Source of the DNA: Pelobacter propionicus DSM 2379
GTDB taxonomy: Bacteria > Desulfobacterota > Desulfuromonadia > Geobacterales > Pseudopelobacteraceae
Assembly (NCBI RefSeq): GCF_000015045.1
Contig: NC_008609.1
Span: 682,001-746,000 of the forward strand
Length of the DNA: 64,000 nucleotides
Direction of reading: 5' to 3'
Part shown: positions 52,049 through 61,680 of the stretch, piece after piece
Position numbering within the stretch: position 1 is the stretch's first letter
Layout of the letters: every line of letters begins with the position of its first letter
Translations under genes and position numbers: made by a program
The notes under the pieces: generated by a model
Told to the model about the DNA's origin: nothing
The model's database searches: none
Seen by the model: the letters and a program-made list of their open reading frames with translations, nothing else

Positions 52049-52162
52049 ATGAAAGTGCGTGCTTCTGTAAAAAAAGTGTGTGACAAGTGTAAGATAATTA
52101 AACGTAAGGGTGTTGTACGCGTTATTTGCGATATCCCTAAACATTCCCAGCGTCAGGGTTGA
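52049..52162 (+). CDS. rpmJ: 50S ribosomal protein L36
   Basis: 37 residues ([20 protein letters not shown], continuing to [11 protein letters not shown]). Zinc-binding type, with CDKC, a third Cys and a His. AAGGGGAG precedes the ATG at 52049. No infA gene lies between map and rpmJ. Confidence 0.95.
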   Translation: MKVRASVKKVCDKCKIIKRKGVVRVICDIPKHSQRQG

Positions 52163-52182
52163 GTAGATAAGGAGGAGATCAA

Positions 52183-52551
52183 TTGGCACGAATTGCTGGT
52201 ATTGACTTACCAAAAAACAAGCGGATAGTAATTGCCCTGACCTATATTTATGGAATCGGCAATTCTACAGCGGAAAAGATTCTTGAGGCGACGAACGTTG
52301 ATCCGAACACACGTACCGACAATCTGACCGAAGCGGATGTGTCTCATCTGCGTGACGAAATCGATAGAAACATTAAAGTCGAAGGCGATCTGCGCAGAGA
52401 AATATCCATGAATATCAAGCGTCTCATGGATTTAGGTTGCTATCGTGGTTTGCGTCATAGAAAAGGGCTTCCGGTGAGGGGACAGCGTACAAAAACAAAC
52501 GCTCGTACTCGGAAGGGACCTGCTCGTACCGTTGCTGGTAAGAAGAAATAA
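52183..52551 (+). CDS. rpsM: 30S ribosomal protein S13
   Basis: 122 residues. TTG start at 52183 after [25 protein letters not shown] and the C-terminal [19 protein letters not shown] are conserved. First gene of the alpha set. Confidence 0.97.
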   Translation: MARIAGIDLPKNKRIVIALTYIYGIGNSTAEKILEATNVDPNTRTDNLTEADVSHLRDEIDRNIKVEGDLRREISMNIKRLMDLGCYRGLRHRKGLPVRGQRTKTNARTRKGPARTVAGKKK

Positions 52552-52575
52552 TATAATTTAGTCCTGGAGAATAGA

Positions 52576-52971
52576 ATGGCGAGTCCAGCTAAGAAAGTTG
52601 TACGTAAAAAAAGAGAACGTAAAAATGTAACTAATGGTGTGGCACATATTCATGCGACTTTTAACAATACCATGATAACTATTGCCGATACCGCCGGTAA
52701 TGTCCTTGCATGGTCCACTTCAGGGGCCAAGGGGTTCAAGGGATCTCGCAAGAGTACCCCTTTTGCTGCTCAAGTAGCAGCTGAGGATTGCGCGAAAAAG
52801 GCCCAGGAACATGGCTTGCGAAATGTGGAGGTCTATGTAAAAGGGCCGGGTTCTGGTAGAGAATCTGCTTTGCGTGCGCTTCAGGCGGCTGGCTTCAATA
52901 TAAGCTTTATAAAAGATGTGACGCCCATTCCTCATAATGGATGCCGTCCGCCTAAGAAGAGAAGAGTATAA
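52576..52971 (+). CDS. rpsK: 30S ribosomal protein S11
   Basis: 131 residues, platform protein. [16 protein letters not shown] and the C-terminal [18 protein letters not shown] are diagnostic. CCTGGAGAATAG precedes the ATG. Confidence 0.97.
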   Translation: MASPAKKVVRKKRERKNVTNGVAHIHATFNNTMITIADTAGNVLAWSTSGAKGFKGSRKSTPFAAQVAAEDCAKKAQEHGLRNVEVYVKGPGSGRESALRALQAAGFNISFIKDVTPIPHNGCRPPKKRRV

Positions 52972-53001
52972 TAATAGCCTAACCATTTAAGGAGGTTTTC
53001 A

Positions 53002-53628
53002 TTGGCTCGGTATACAGGTCCATCCTGCCGTCTGTGCAGAAGAGAAAATATGGAATTATTTTTGAAGGGTGACAGATGCTATACGGATAAATGTGCCATA
53101 AAGCGTCGTAACTACCCTCCTGGACAACATGGTCAGGGCCGTACTAAGAACTCTGCTTACGGCATACAGTTGCGTGAAAAGCAGAAAGTACGCCGAATCT
53201 ATGGATTGATGGAGAATCAGTTCCGCGGTTACTTCGCAGAAGCTGATCGTATGAAGGGTGTGACTGGCGAGAACCTTCTTTCGCTTCTTGAACGTAGACT
53301 CGATAATGTTGTTTATCGACTTGGTTTTGCCTCTTCGCGCTCTGAGTCACGCCAACTCGTGCGCCACGGTCATTTCACACTTAATGGCAAGAAAGTAGAT
53401 ATCCCCTCGATACAAACAAGAGTTGGTGACGTAATAGAGTTGCGCGAAAAGAGCAGGAAGATTGTCTCGATTAATGATGCTCTTGACGCAGTGGCCCGTC
53501 GCGGAATACCGCAGTGGCTGGAACTTGATCGTGATGCCTTCAAGGGAAATCTGAAAGCTTTGCCTGTACGTGAGGATGTGACTACCCCCATACAGGAGCA
53601 ACTGGTCGTCGAACTCTATTCAAAATAA
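53002..53628 (+). CDS. rpsD: 30S ribosomal protein S4, zinc-binding type
   Basis: 208 residues, primary 16S binder and alpha-operon regulator in E. coli. TTG start at 53002 after AAGGAGGTTTTCA. The N terminus carries Cys9, Cys12, Cys26 and Cys31, a zinc site as in Thermus S4 but absent in E. coli. The S4 domain is at about residues 98-160. Confidence 0.97.
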   Translation: MARYTGPSCRLCRRENMELFLKGDRCYTDKCAIKRRNYPPGQHGQGRTKNSAYGIQLREKQKVRRIYGLMENQFRGYFAEADRMKGVTGENLLSLLERRLDNVVYRLGFASSRSESRQLVRHGHFTLNGKKVDIPSIQTRVGDVIELREKSRKIVSINDALDAVARRGIPQWLELDRDAFKGNLKALPVREDVTTPIQEQLVVELYSK

Positions 53629-53698
53629 GTAATGCTGACTGAATACGAGTGTTTTCAGTAACTCCCAGCACCGGGCGTAATCTCCGGAGGAGGTAGTA

Positions 53699-54721
53699 AT
53701 GTATAAAAACTGGCGCGATCTTATCAGACCTAAGCAATTACAGTTTGAAAAAGAGTCGCTTTCAGATACATACGGTAAATTTTTTGCAGAACCTTTTGAA
53801 CGTGGTTTTGCTACAACTTTGGGAAATTCTTTGCGGAGAATACTTCTTTCTTCACTTCAGGGTTCCGCAATTACTTCAGTTCGTATAAAGGGTGTTTTGC
53901 ACGAATTCAGTGCCATCCAAGGTGTTACTGAAGATGTTACAGATATCATTCTTAATCTTAAGGGCGTTCGTCTGAAGCTTCACTCTGTTGTTCAGGCTAC
54001 TATACGTGTAGTCCATACCGGTGAGGGTGTCGTAAAAGCTGGCGACTTTGTCGTCGGTCATAACGTTGAGATAATGAATCCCGAACACCATATTGCAACA
54101 TGCGGCAAAGATGCTCATTTTGAAATGGATATGACTGTCAAGATGGGTAAGGGTTATGTCTCGGCTGATAAAAACCGCGATGAAAAAGCCCCGGTTGGTA
54201 CAATTCCCATTGACTCGATATTTTCTCCGATCAAGAAAGTTAATTTTACCATTTCCAACGCTCGTGTTGGTCAAATGACAGACTATGACAAACTGACCTT
54301 AGAGATTTGGACGGATGGAAGTGTCAAGCCTGATGATGCTCTGGCCTATTCCGCAAAAATTATGAAAGAGCAGTTATCTATTTTCATTAATTTTGATGAA
54401 GAAGCTGAGCCTCAGGCTCCTGAAGAGTCACAGGATGAAATAGATAAGATAAACGAGAATCTCTACCGTACGGTTGAGGAACTTGAACTTTCTGTACGAT
54501 CAGCCAATTGCCTTAAGAACGCCGGTATCAAACTTATTGGCGAACTCGTTTCTAAGACTGAGGCTGAAATGTTAAAAACACAGAATTTCGGTCGTAAGTC
54601 TCTGAACGAAATCAAAGATATTTTGAGTGATATGGGACTTACGTTTGGTATGAAGCTTGACTCTTTTCCCGAGCCTGATATGTTACGTCGCTTGCGTGGA
54701 GAGCAGAACGAAGAAGAATAA
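53699..54721 (+). CDS. rpoA: RNA polymerase alpha subunit
   Basis: 340 residues. The assembly domain covers about 1-230 ([19 protein letters not shown]-like segment near residue 30). The C-terminal domain, about 265-325 ([20 protein letters not shown]), binds UP elements and activators. GGAGGAGG precedes the ATG. Confidence 0.98.
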   Translation: MYKNWRDLIRPKQLQFEKESLSDTYGKFFAEPFERGFATTLGNSLRRILLSSLQGSAITSVRIKGVLHEFSAIQGVTEDVTDIILNLKGVRLKLHSVVQATIRVVHTGEGVVKAGDFVVGHNVEIMNPEHHIATCGKDAHFEMDMTVKMGKGYVSADKNRDEKAPVGTIPIDSIFSPIKKVNFTISNARVGQMTDYDKLTLEIWTDGSVKPDDALAYSAKIMKEQLSIFINFDEEAEPQAPEESQDEIDKINENLYRTVEELELSVRSANCLKNAGIKLIGELVSKTEAEMLKTQNFGRKSLNEIKDILSDMGLTFGMKLDSFPEPDMLRRLRGEQNEEE

Positions 54722-54761
54722 ATCCTTTTATTTAAGCGTATTTTGAGAAAGGAACCGATAT

Positions 54762-55145
54762 ATGCGGCATTTAAAATCAGGAAGGCGTCTTGGAAGAAAA
54801 ACGAGTCATCGTGAGGCCATGTTCAGAAATATGGTAACTTCGCTTTTTGCGCACGAGAAGATTACGACTACCGATGCCAAGGCAAAGGAAATCAGGTCAG
54901 TGGCTGAGAAGATGATAACACTTGGTAAGCGCGGAGATCTTCACTCTACCCGTATTGCAGCTGCATTCATTCGTGAAAAATCCGTTGTTACCAAACTCTT
55001 TTCCACCATAGCACCTCGATACAAAGAGCGTGCTGGCGGGTATACCAGAATCATCAAGGTAGGCTCTCGTAATGGTGACGCTGCTCCCATGTCTATCATT
55101 GAGTTGGTGGAGGAAGAATTCACCCCTAAGGCATCCCGCGCTTAA
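54762..55145 (+). CDS. rplQ: 50S ribosomal protein L17
   Basis: 127 residues, starting [20 protein letters not shown]. Last gene of the superoperon. A strong terminator lies about 60 bp beyond. Confidence 0.97.
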   Translation: MRHLKSGRRLGRKTSHREAMFRNMVTSLFAHEKITTTDAKAKEIRSVAEKMITLGKRGDLHSTRIAAAFIREKSVVTKLFSTIAPRYKERAGGYTRIIKVGSRNGDAAPMSIIELVEEEFTPKASRA

Positions 55146-55208
55146 TGTAGTTTGGTGGGACCCGTATTTGTGATCGTACCATTCGAATAAAGTAAGTTCA
55201 TATTTGAA

Positions 55209-55248
55209 CGAAAAGAGGCAAGTGCATACACTAGCCTCTTTTCGTTTT
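55209..55248 (+). terminator. Terminator at the end of the ribosomal superoperon
   Basis: An 11-bp perfect stem (CGAAAAGAGGC at 55209-55219, GCCTCTTTTCG at 55234-55244), extended in the loop by AGTG/CACT, followed by TTTT. On the other strand an A/T tract also flanks it, so it may serve the convergent DUF327 gene as well. Confidence 0.88.
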
Positions 55249-55290
55249 AGCCGCTTGAACAGACCGTGAGTGATACGTTGATTACGCTAT

Positions 55291-55737
55291 TCACGTTGTA
55301 AGGTCGACGACGAGTCCCTTGATCCCAATTATTTTTTCCGTAATTGCCATATGGTTGCGTTGCTCGTCAAGCAGCAATTTGTAAAGTTGGTCTGCCTCTA
55401 CATTGATAACCGTTATTATCTCGTAATAGCGTGGGTTTTGGGGCGTACCATTGATTTTATTCAAACGATAGGCTTCCGCGCTTATTCGCTTCGCAATCTG
55501 TCCCAATAAATTACGGAATCTGTGTAAATTATCTAAATTCGGTTCCCGCTCCAGCCTATCCCCTGCTTCGTCTATTTCTTGCTTCAACTCATCAACTTCC
55601 CGCTTATAGTCATTGTATTCATTTTCCTTTTGGGCCAACTCAGTTGTGAAGGTCCTTGTTGACGAACGTTTTAGATTTCCGGTTTTTGTGGTCTTATGTT
55701 CGAGGTCCTTGAGACCCGAAGTCTGAATGATCTTCAT
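55291..55737 (-). CDS. DUF327 (YaaR-like) protein
   Basis: 148 residues, soluble and helical. A coiled-coil-like stretch lies at about 33-65 (LAQKENEYNDYKREVDELKQ). The DUF327 core follows: FRNLLGQIAKRISAEAYRLN, then YYEIITVINVEADQLYKLLL, ending IGIKGLVVDLTT. Biochemical role is unknown. GGGAG precedes the ATG at 55737, and a candidate promoter lies about 40 bp upstream. It is convergent with rplQ and divergent from ntrY. Confidence 0.75.
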   Translation of the reverse strand: MKIIQTSGLKDLEHKTTKTGNLKRSSTRTFTTELAQKENEYNDYKREVDELKQEIDEAGDRLEREPNLDNLHRFRNLLGQIAKRISAEAYRLNKINGTPQNPRYYEIITVINVEADQLYKLLLDEQRNHMAITEKIIGIKGLVVDLTT

Positions 55738-55777
55738 GGTGACTTCTCCCTGGGAGCTGGATGCCGAGATTTTCGTC

Positions 55778-55805
55778 TTTATAGCACATACGATTTATAA
55801 GGCAA
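55778..55805 (-). promoter_or_regulatory. Candidate promoter for the DUF327 gene
   Basis: On the minus strand TTGCCT, a 16-bp spacer ending in an extended -10 TGC, and TATAAA. Confidence 0.6.
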
Positions 55806-55976
55806 TTGAAGCAAAAATGCTACAATCGCGTTTTCATCATGCACTGTTTGTGGTAGTTTGAAGCGGTTAGGAGTGGACGCTGCTGTCTGTCCGCTCTGAA
55901 TGTGATTGTGTGTTTCATAAGGAACAGGATGACAATCGAAGCGTCTGACCATTACCTGAGGACTATGTAACGGAGC

Positions 55977-58193
55977 ATGGGATACAAACTGTCAATCAAT
56001 GAGCGCAAAAAACGTGCCCGTGAAGCAATCGTTATTGTTGTTGCTTTGCTGTTGATTCTCTTTCTAACATCCGCGGAAATACGCCTTACCCAGTTAAGCG
56101 CAGATACATCAATGGGCAGCAACATCATGATCTTCGGCATCATCAATGTTGTGGTGTTGTTGGTAATTCTGCTGGTGTATCTGGTAAGCCGTAATGTAGT
56201 CAAACTGCTATTGGAGAACCGCTCCAATCCTGTTGCTACACGCCTGAGAACGAAGCTGGTCGTATCGTTTGTGGGTCTGTCCTTGGTGCCGACCTTGTTG
56301 CTTTTCTTCGCTGCGGCTGGTTTTATCAACAATACTGTACATAACTGGTTTAACACCCAGGTTGAAACGTCGCTTAGCGAGTCTTTGGAGGTTGCCCAGA
56401 CCTATTACAAGAACTCGGCGTCCAACACGATTTACTACGGACGTCAGATCAGCGCCATCATCCGCTCCTCGAAACTGCTTAACCAGGAAAATCTGCCCAA
56501 GCTTGAAGCGCTAATCAGGCAGAAGCAGAAGGAATATAATCTCGGTGTCGTCGAGGTCTACTCTGCCCAGCAGGAGGAACTAGTTCGCGCCACAAACCCT
56601 CTGGTTCCCAGGGGAGAGTTTACCAACCCTGCTTCGGATGATATCGTTCGTGCGCTGTCAGGTAATGAATTGACCAGGATTAACCCGGTCGGCAAGGCTG
56701 ATCTGATACGGGGAATAGTGCCGATATATTCAACCTGGAATGATCGTGATGTGGTTGGGGCGGTGGTGGTCAATTATTACGTACCCTATTCGCTGGTCAA
56801 TAAAATGAAGGAAATCACCGAGTCGTACCACGAGTTCCGACAGCTGAAAATTATGAAGAACCCGATACGCACCGGTTATATCGTCACGCTCTTCTTGATT
56901 ACTGTAGTTATTGTGTTCCTAGCCTATTGGATAGCCGTGTATCTGGCCAACAGTATGTCAAAGCCGGTACAGGAACTGCTTGAGGCAACCCGTGCTGTTG
57001 CGGAGGGCAATCTCGACGTACAGATAGAAAGTGCCTCGCTGGACGAAATCGGCATGCTTGTCACTTCGTTCAATCGCATGACCACTGACTTGCGTACTAA
57101 GCAGCAGACCTTAAACGCGGTAAACCATGAATTGACCAAGATCAACCTGGAACTGGATCAGCGGCGGCGTTACATGGAGATCGTGCTTCGCAATGTTGCC
57201 GCGGGTGTAATCTCCATTGACAGGGAAGGGTGCATTACCACCATTAATAAGTCAGCGGAGAAACTGCTCAGCATCTCAAATGGCGCGGTTGTGGGGCGCA
57301 ATTTTCGAGAGTTGCTGCAGGATGCCCACCTCGATATCGTTAAGGACATACTGCGCGACCTGCTCCTGTCAAAGCAAGACACCATAAACCGGCAGATCGT
57401 TCTCGATGTAAATGGGAACCGGCTGGCACTGCATCTGCATCTGAATATGTTGCGCGATGAAAATGGAAGCTTTGTGGGCACCGTGCTGGTGCTGGACGAC
57501 CTGACCCAGGTCATGAAGGTGCAGCGCATGGCCGCTTGGCGGGAGGTTGCCAGGCGCATAGCCCATGAGATAAAGAATCCGCTCACCCCGATACAGCTTT
57601 CCGCCCAGCGGCTTCGGAAACGCTACCTTTCGCGCTTCAGCGACGATGAAAAGGTCTTTGACGAATGTACGGAAATGATAATAAAGTCGGTGGATGATCT
57701 TAAGAATCTGGTGAACGAGTTTTCCAACTTTGCCCGCATGCCCGCCATACAACCGGAGCCCAACGACCTGAACGATATCATTCGTGAGGCGCTGACACTG
57801 TACCAGCAGGCACATCGCGATGTGCAGTTCGATTTCAAGCCCGATAGCAGGCTGCCGTTTCTGAAAATTGACCGCAGCCAGATCAAGCGCGTTGTCATCA
57901 ATCTGCTGGAGAATGCCGTTGCTGCCATGGATGGACAGGGGACGGTCAGGATAGTCTCTAACTACGACGCTGAACTGAGGCTGGCCTCGTTCGTTGTTGT
58001 CGATACCGGTCCGGGTATACCTGCCGAGGACAAGCCTCGCCTGTTCGAACCTTATTTCTCAACTAAGAAGACCGGGACTGGCCTCGGCCTGGCTATCGTC
58101 AACAGCGTCGTGTCCGATCACAACGGGTTTGTGCGTATCAGGGACAATGATCCCCATGGAGCCTGCTTCGTCGTTGAACTTCCCGCTGCCTGA
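55977..58193 (+). CDS. ntrY: NtrY-type membrane sensor histidine kinase
   Basis: 738 residues. Three N-terminal membrane helices (about 17-36, 45-66, 88-112), an extracytoplasmic sensing region (about 115-300) and a fourth helix (about 303-325). HAMP (about 326-380) and PAS (about 395-500) follow. The H box AHEIKNPLTPIQLSAQ has phosphoacceptor His530, and the ATPase domain has INLLENAVAAMDG and GTGLGLAIV. It should phosphorylate the NtrX encoded 67 bp downstream. NtrYX pairs respond to nitrogen, redox or envelope conditions; the signal here is unknown. Confidence 0.93.
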   Translation: MGYKLSINERKKRAREAIVIVVALLLILFLTSAEIRLTQLSADTSMGSNIMIFGIINVVVLLVILLVYLVSRNVVKLLLENRSNPVATRLRTKLVVSFVGLSLVPTLLLFFAAAGFINNTVHNWFNTQVETSLSESLEVAQTYYKNSASNTIYYGRQISAIIRSSKLLNQENLPKLEALIRQKQKEYNLGVVEVYSAQQEELVRATNPLVPRGEFTNPASDDIVRALSGNELTRINPVGKADLIRGIVPIYSTWNDRDVVGAVVVNYYVPYSLVNKMKEITESYHEFRQLKIMKNPIRTGYIVTLFLITVVIVFLAYWIAVYLANSMSKPVQELLEATRAVAEGNLDVQIESASLDEIGMLVTSFNRMTTDLRTKQQTLNAVNHELTKINLELDQRRRYMEIVLRNVAAGVISIDREGCITTINKSAEKLLSISNGAVVGRNFRELLQDAHLDIVKDILRDLLLSKQDTINRQIVLDVNGNRLALHLHLNMLRDENGSFVGTVLVLDDLTQVMKVQRMAAWREVARRIAHEIKNPLTPIQLSAQRLRKRYLSRFSDDEKVFDECTEMIIKSVDDLKNLVNEFSNFARMPAIQPEPNDLNDIIREALTLYQQAHRDVQFDFKPDSRLPFLKIDRSQIKRVVINLLENAVAAMDGQGTVRIVSNYDAELRLASFVVVDTGPGIPAEDKPRLFEPYFSTKKTGTGLGLAIVNSVVSDHNGFVRIRDNDPHGACFVVELPAA

Positions 58194-58260
58194 GTGAGCT
58201 GCGCTGACCAGGGTAAGAGTGGGACGGGCCGGTCTCTGGCCGTGCAAAAGAGAGGAGCAT

Positions 58261-59631
58261 ATGTCGAAATTAATACTTGTGGTGGATGATGAGAATGATA
58301 TCCGGACCTCGCTGACAGGAATTCTGGAGGATGAGGGCTTTCTGGTGTCCTGCGCTGCCAGTGGCGTTGAGGCGTTGGAGAACGTGTGCCATGAAATCCC
58401 TGATATCGTTCTGCTGGATATCTGGATGCCCGGGCTGGACGGTCTGGAAACGCTGGAAAAGCTGAAGCAATTGTTTCCGCACCTGACGGTCATCATGATC
58501 TCCGGTCATGGAACGATCGAGACTGCGGTCAGGGCAACCAAGCTGGGGGCTTTCGACTTCATCGAGAAGCCGCTTTCCCTGGACAAGGTGCTGATCACCG
58601 TAAACAATGCCCTGCGCATGGGGGAGTTGCGGGTTGAAAACGAAGAGCTCAGGCGCGTGGCTGGCTATGAATACGAGCTGATCGGCGAGAGCCCGGCCAT
58701 GGTCTGCTTGCGGGATCAGGTCATGCGTGTTGCTCCGACATCGTTATGCGTCCTGGTAAACGGCGAGAATGGCAGCGGCAAGGAACGGGTTGCCCGCTCA
58801 ATCCACTACTACAGCAAACGTTGTGCTCGGCCGTTTGTTGCCATCAACTGCGCTGCCATCCCCGAAGAGCTGATCCAGAATGAGTTGTTCGGTCATGAGA
58901 AAGGTGCCCTCGGGGGGGCGCCGTCCCAGAAGAAGGGGAAGATCGATCTTGCCGATGGCGGCACACTGTTTCTGGACGAGATCGGTGATATGTCGCTGGC
59001 GACACAGTCACGAATCCTGGGCGTCATTCAAGAGCACTGCTTCCAGCGGGTAGGCGGAAACCGGTCAGTGCCGGCGGATGTGCGGGTGATCGCCGCCAGC
59101 AGCAGGGACATTGCCGATGAGGTGCGCAACAGTCGCTTCCGCGAGGACCTCTTCTACCTCCTCAACGTCATTCCGTTGGTTGTTCCTCCCCTGCGGGAGA
59201 GGAGAGAGGACATCGCGCTTCTGGTGCCGCACTTCGTCGAGCAGTTCAATCGCCGCGAGGGGCGCGAGCAGAAGACGTTTTCTCCGCAAGCCATGGCGCT
59301 GCTTGCCCGATTGGACTGGCCCGGAAACGTACGCGAGCTCCAGAACATCGTCGAGCGCGTCCTGATCATGGTCCCCGGCAGGATGATAGCGGCGGAGGAT
59401 CTCTCCGGGCTGTTTGGTGATCAGGCGCGAATTTTGGCGAATGAGGAGATGCTCCAGGCTGCTGCGCCCGGCACGTTGCGGGAGGCGCGCGAGGAGTTCG
59501 AACGGGATTTCATTGTCAGGAAGCTGGAGGAGAACGACTGGAATATCTCGCGCACCGCCGAGACCATCGAATTGAAGCGGAGCAACCTGCACAGGAAAAT
59601 AAAGAGCTACGGAATAGATGTCAAAAAGTAG
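58261..59631 (+). CDS. ntrX: NtrX-type response regulator with AAA+ and Fis-like HTH domains
   Basis: 456 residues from ATG 58261 after GAGGAG. Receiver domain at 1-120 with phosphoacceptor Asp53 (LLDIWMPGLDG). AAA+ domain at about 140-370, with Walker A GENGSGKE at 168-175 and Walker B GGTLFLDEIGD. C-terminal Fis-like helix-turn-helix at about 410-452 (NISRTAETIELKRSNLHRKI). The sigma-54 contact loop, normally GAFTGA, reads GALGGA at 215-220, so classical sigma-54 activation is doubtful. It pairs with ntrY. Confidence 0.93.
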   Translation: MSKLILVVDDENDIRTSLTGILEDEGFLVSCAASGVEALENVCHEIPDIVLLDIWMPGLDGLETLEKLKQLFPHLTVIMISGHGTIETAVRATKLGAFDFIEKPLSLDKVLITVNNALRMGELRVENEELRRVAGYEYELIGESPAMVCLRDQVMRVAPTSLCVLVNGENGSGKERVARSIHYYSKRCARPFVAINCAAIPEELIQNELFGHEKGALGGAPSQKKGKIDLADGGTLFLDEIGDMSLATQSRILGVIQEHCFQRVGGNRSVPADVRVIAASSRDIADEVRNSRFREDLFYLLNVIPLVVPPLRERREDIALLVPHFVEQFNRREGREQKTFSPQAMALLARLDWPGNVRELQNIVERVLIMVPGRMIAAEDLSGLFGDQARILANEEMLQAAAPGTLREAREEFERDFIVRKLEENDWNISRTAETIELKRSNLHRKIKSYGIDVKK

Positions 59632-59654
59632 CTCTCCTGCCTGATGGTCATTGG

Positions 59655-60464
59655 CTAACGGTTGCCCAGCAGTATGCGCAACTGGGAGCCGATGTCCGTC
59701 TCGCGCATCAGTGACTCGCCGATCAGGAAGGCGTCGGCGCCATCGGCCGCGAGGCGCTCAATGTCCGCCCGGGTGGAAATGCCGCTCTCCGCCACCAGCA
59801 GGTGTTCTGGCGGCAGCATGCTGGCAAGGCGTCCGGTGGTGGCAAGATCAGTCGTGAACGTGCGCAGATTACGGTTGTTGACGCCGATCAGGGTGCAGTC
59901 GGTGCGTAGGGCGACATCCAACTCTCGCTCGTCATGGACCTCCAGCAGGATGTCCAATGACAGATCCCGTGCCAGTGTAATGTAGTCGATCATCTGGGGC
60001 AGTTCGAGGATAGCGGTGATCAGCAGGATAGCGTCTGCCCCGGCGCAGCGGGCCTCGTATATCTGGAAGGGGTCCAGAATGAAATCCTTGCGTAGGAGTG
60101 GCAGGTCGACCTCGCCACGGATCCTGGTTAGATTCTCCAGACGGCCCATGAAAAAATGCTGGTCAGTCAGAACGGACAGGCAGGTGGCTCCGTTTGTCTC
60201 GTAGATGCGCGCGATCTCCAGCGGGTCGAAATCGGCCCTGATCAGCCCCCTGCTGGGCGAGCCCTTTTTTACTTCGGCGATTATTGCGGTCTGCCCTTGC
60301 CCTTTCTTGCGCCGCAGGGCTGCCTCGAATCCGTGTGTCGGCGCCATGTCCCTGGCCCGTACACGGAGTTCGCCCAGAGCAGTGTGCGCCTTGAGGTCCC
60401 GCAGTTCCTCGTACTTGTGGGCAACGATCTTTTTCAATGTGTCCGGTGTGTTGTTCATGCTCAT
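59655..60464 (-). CDS. trpC: Indole-3-glycerol-phosphate synthase
   Basis: 269 residues, stand-alone (no TrpF fusion). It closes the indole ring in tryptophan synthesis. Visible active-site strands are IIAEVKKGSPSRGLI (catalytic Lys), LLRKDFILDPFQI, LLEVHDERELD, IGVNNRNLRTF and VAESGI. A second in-frame ATG (60458) is better placed after GGGGAT. It begins 15-21 bp after trpD and converges on ntrX. Confidence 0.96.
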   Translation of the reverse strand: MSMNNTPDTLKKIVAHKYEELRDLKAHTALGELRVRARDMAPTHGFEAALRRKKGQGQTAIIAEVKKGSPSRGLIRADFDPLEIARIYETNGATCLSVLTDQHFFMGRLENLTRIRGEVDLPLLRKDFILDPFQIYEARCAGADAILLITAILELPQMIDYITLARDLSLDILLEVHDERELDVALRTDCTLIGVNNRNLRTFTTDLATTGRLASMLPPEHLLVAESGISTRADIERLAADGADAFLIGESLMRETDIGSQLRILLGNR

Positions 60465-60479
60465 ATCCCCAGTTGCTGC

Positions 60480-61532
60480 TCAGTCCTTCGTTATCTGGAT
60501 CAATTTCCTCAGCTGCTCCATGGCCCGGCCGCTGTCGATGGCCTCGGCAGCCAGGGCGATGGCCTGCTCTGGAGTTGCCGCCCTGTCGGCGGCAACCAGC
60601 GCATAGGCGGCGTTGATCAGGACGATATCACGCCGGGGGCCGGCAACGCCCTGCAGGACGGATCTGACGATGTCCGCGTTGGCTGTCGCGTCTCCACCGC
60701 GCAACTCATCCATCGAACAGCGGCTAAAACCCAGTTCCTCCGGGTGTATGGTGCATATACTGACGCCGCTGGTGGTTACCTCGGCAATCAGGGTCTCGGT
60801 CGTGGTGGTGATTTCATCCATGCCGTCCATGCCGTGTACCACGAAACCGTGCCGGCAGCCGAGCCTGTGCAGCACGCCGGCCAGTTTTTCCACCAGGCCG
60901 GGACGGTAGACACCCATGACCTGGCAATCGGCGCCTGCCGGATTGGTCAGGGGGCCCAGGATGTTGAATATCGTACGGATGCCGATCTCGCGGCGGGGGC
61001 CGATGGCATAACGCATGGCTCCGTGCAAGGCCGGGGCGAAGAGGAAGCCGATGCCGATTTTGGTGATGCACTGTTCGACGGTTTCCGGCGTAATATCCAG
61101 GTTGACTCCCAACTTTTCCAGCACGTCAGCACTGCCGCACAGGGAGGAGACTGAGCGGTTACCGTGCTTGGCTACCTTCACGCCGCAGGCGGAAACAACG
61201 AAGGCCACAGTGGTGGAAACGTTGAATGTATTGGTTCCGTCCCCTCCGGTTCCCACCACGTCCAGTATGGTTTCCCGGTCGATATTGATGTCGTCGCGAT
61301 CGATATCCAGCAGGTCCTTACCGGCGCGGATGCGTGTGGCGTGCTCCCTCATGACCCTGGCGGCGCCGGTGATCTCATCGATTGTCTCGCCTTTCATGCG
61401 CAGGGCGGTGATAAAGGCGCCGATCTGCGCCGGGGTGGCTTCACCGGTCATGATCTGTCCCATGACCTCGATCATCTCCCCCTCCGTCAGATCCTTCTGT
61501 TCGACAATGCGCGCAATGGCTTTTTTTATCAT
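60480..61532 (-). CDS. trpD: Anthranilate phosphoribosyltransferase
   Basis: 350 residues, joining PRPP to anthranilate. The PRPP loop is [16 protein letters not shown] (about residues 90-105), followed by [18 protein letters not shown], and anthranilate contacts lie in the N-terminal helical domain. Stand-alone, without a TrpG fusion. AGAGGCAGAG precedes the ATG. Only trpC accompanies it in this window; trpE, G, F, B and A must lie elsewhere. Confidence 0.96.
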   Translation of the reverse strand: MIKKAIARIVEQKDLTEGEMIEVMGQIMTGEATPAQIGAFITALRMKGETIDEITGAARVMREHATRIRAGKDLLDIDRDDINIDRETILDVVGTGGDGTNTFNVSTTVAFVVSACGVKVAKHGNRSVSSLCGSADVLEKLGVNLDITPETVEQCITKIGIGFLFAPALHGAMRYAIGPRREIGIRTIFNILGPLTNPAGADCQVMGVYRPGLVEKLAGVLHRLGCRHGFVVHGMDGMDEITTTTETLIAEVTTSGVSICTIHPEELGFSRCSMDELRGGDATANADIVRSVLQGVAGPRRDIVLINAAYALVAADRAATPEQAIALAAEAIDSGRAMEQLRKLIQITKD

Positions 61533-61627
61533 CTCTGCCTCTTCAATCCGTGTGGGTCGGTCGGATTTCGAAAAACCGATGCCGCATTCTCTCCGCCAAT
61601 GCCGGTCTCGTGTCCCGCATAACGGCT

Positions 61628-61656
61628 AAAAAAAGGGGGATGCGTAAACACCCCCC
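61628..61656 (-). terminator. Terminator after the receiver-domain gene
   Basis: On the minus strand, GGGGGGTG pairs with CATCCCCC (one G-T pair) around a TTTACG loop, followed by seven T. It separates the response regulator from trpDC. Confidence 0.85.
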
Positions 61657-61680
61657 TCAGGCTACGGATGCTTGCCTGGT

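Noticed and set aside
58900-58925. Possible frameshift at the G7 run in ntrX
   Set aside because: The reading frame is intact on both sides and continues into a normal AAA+ and HTH; kept only as a sequence-check note.
60156-61154. Plus-strand frame of 332 codons across trpC/trpD
   Set aside because: It is antisense to two certain trp genes and its product resembles nothing.
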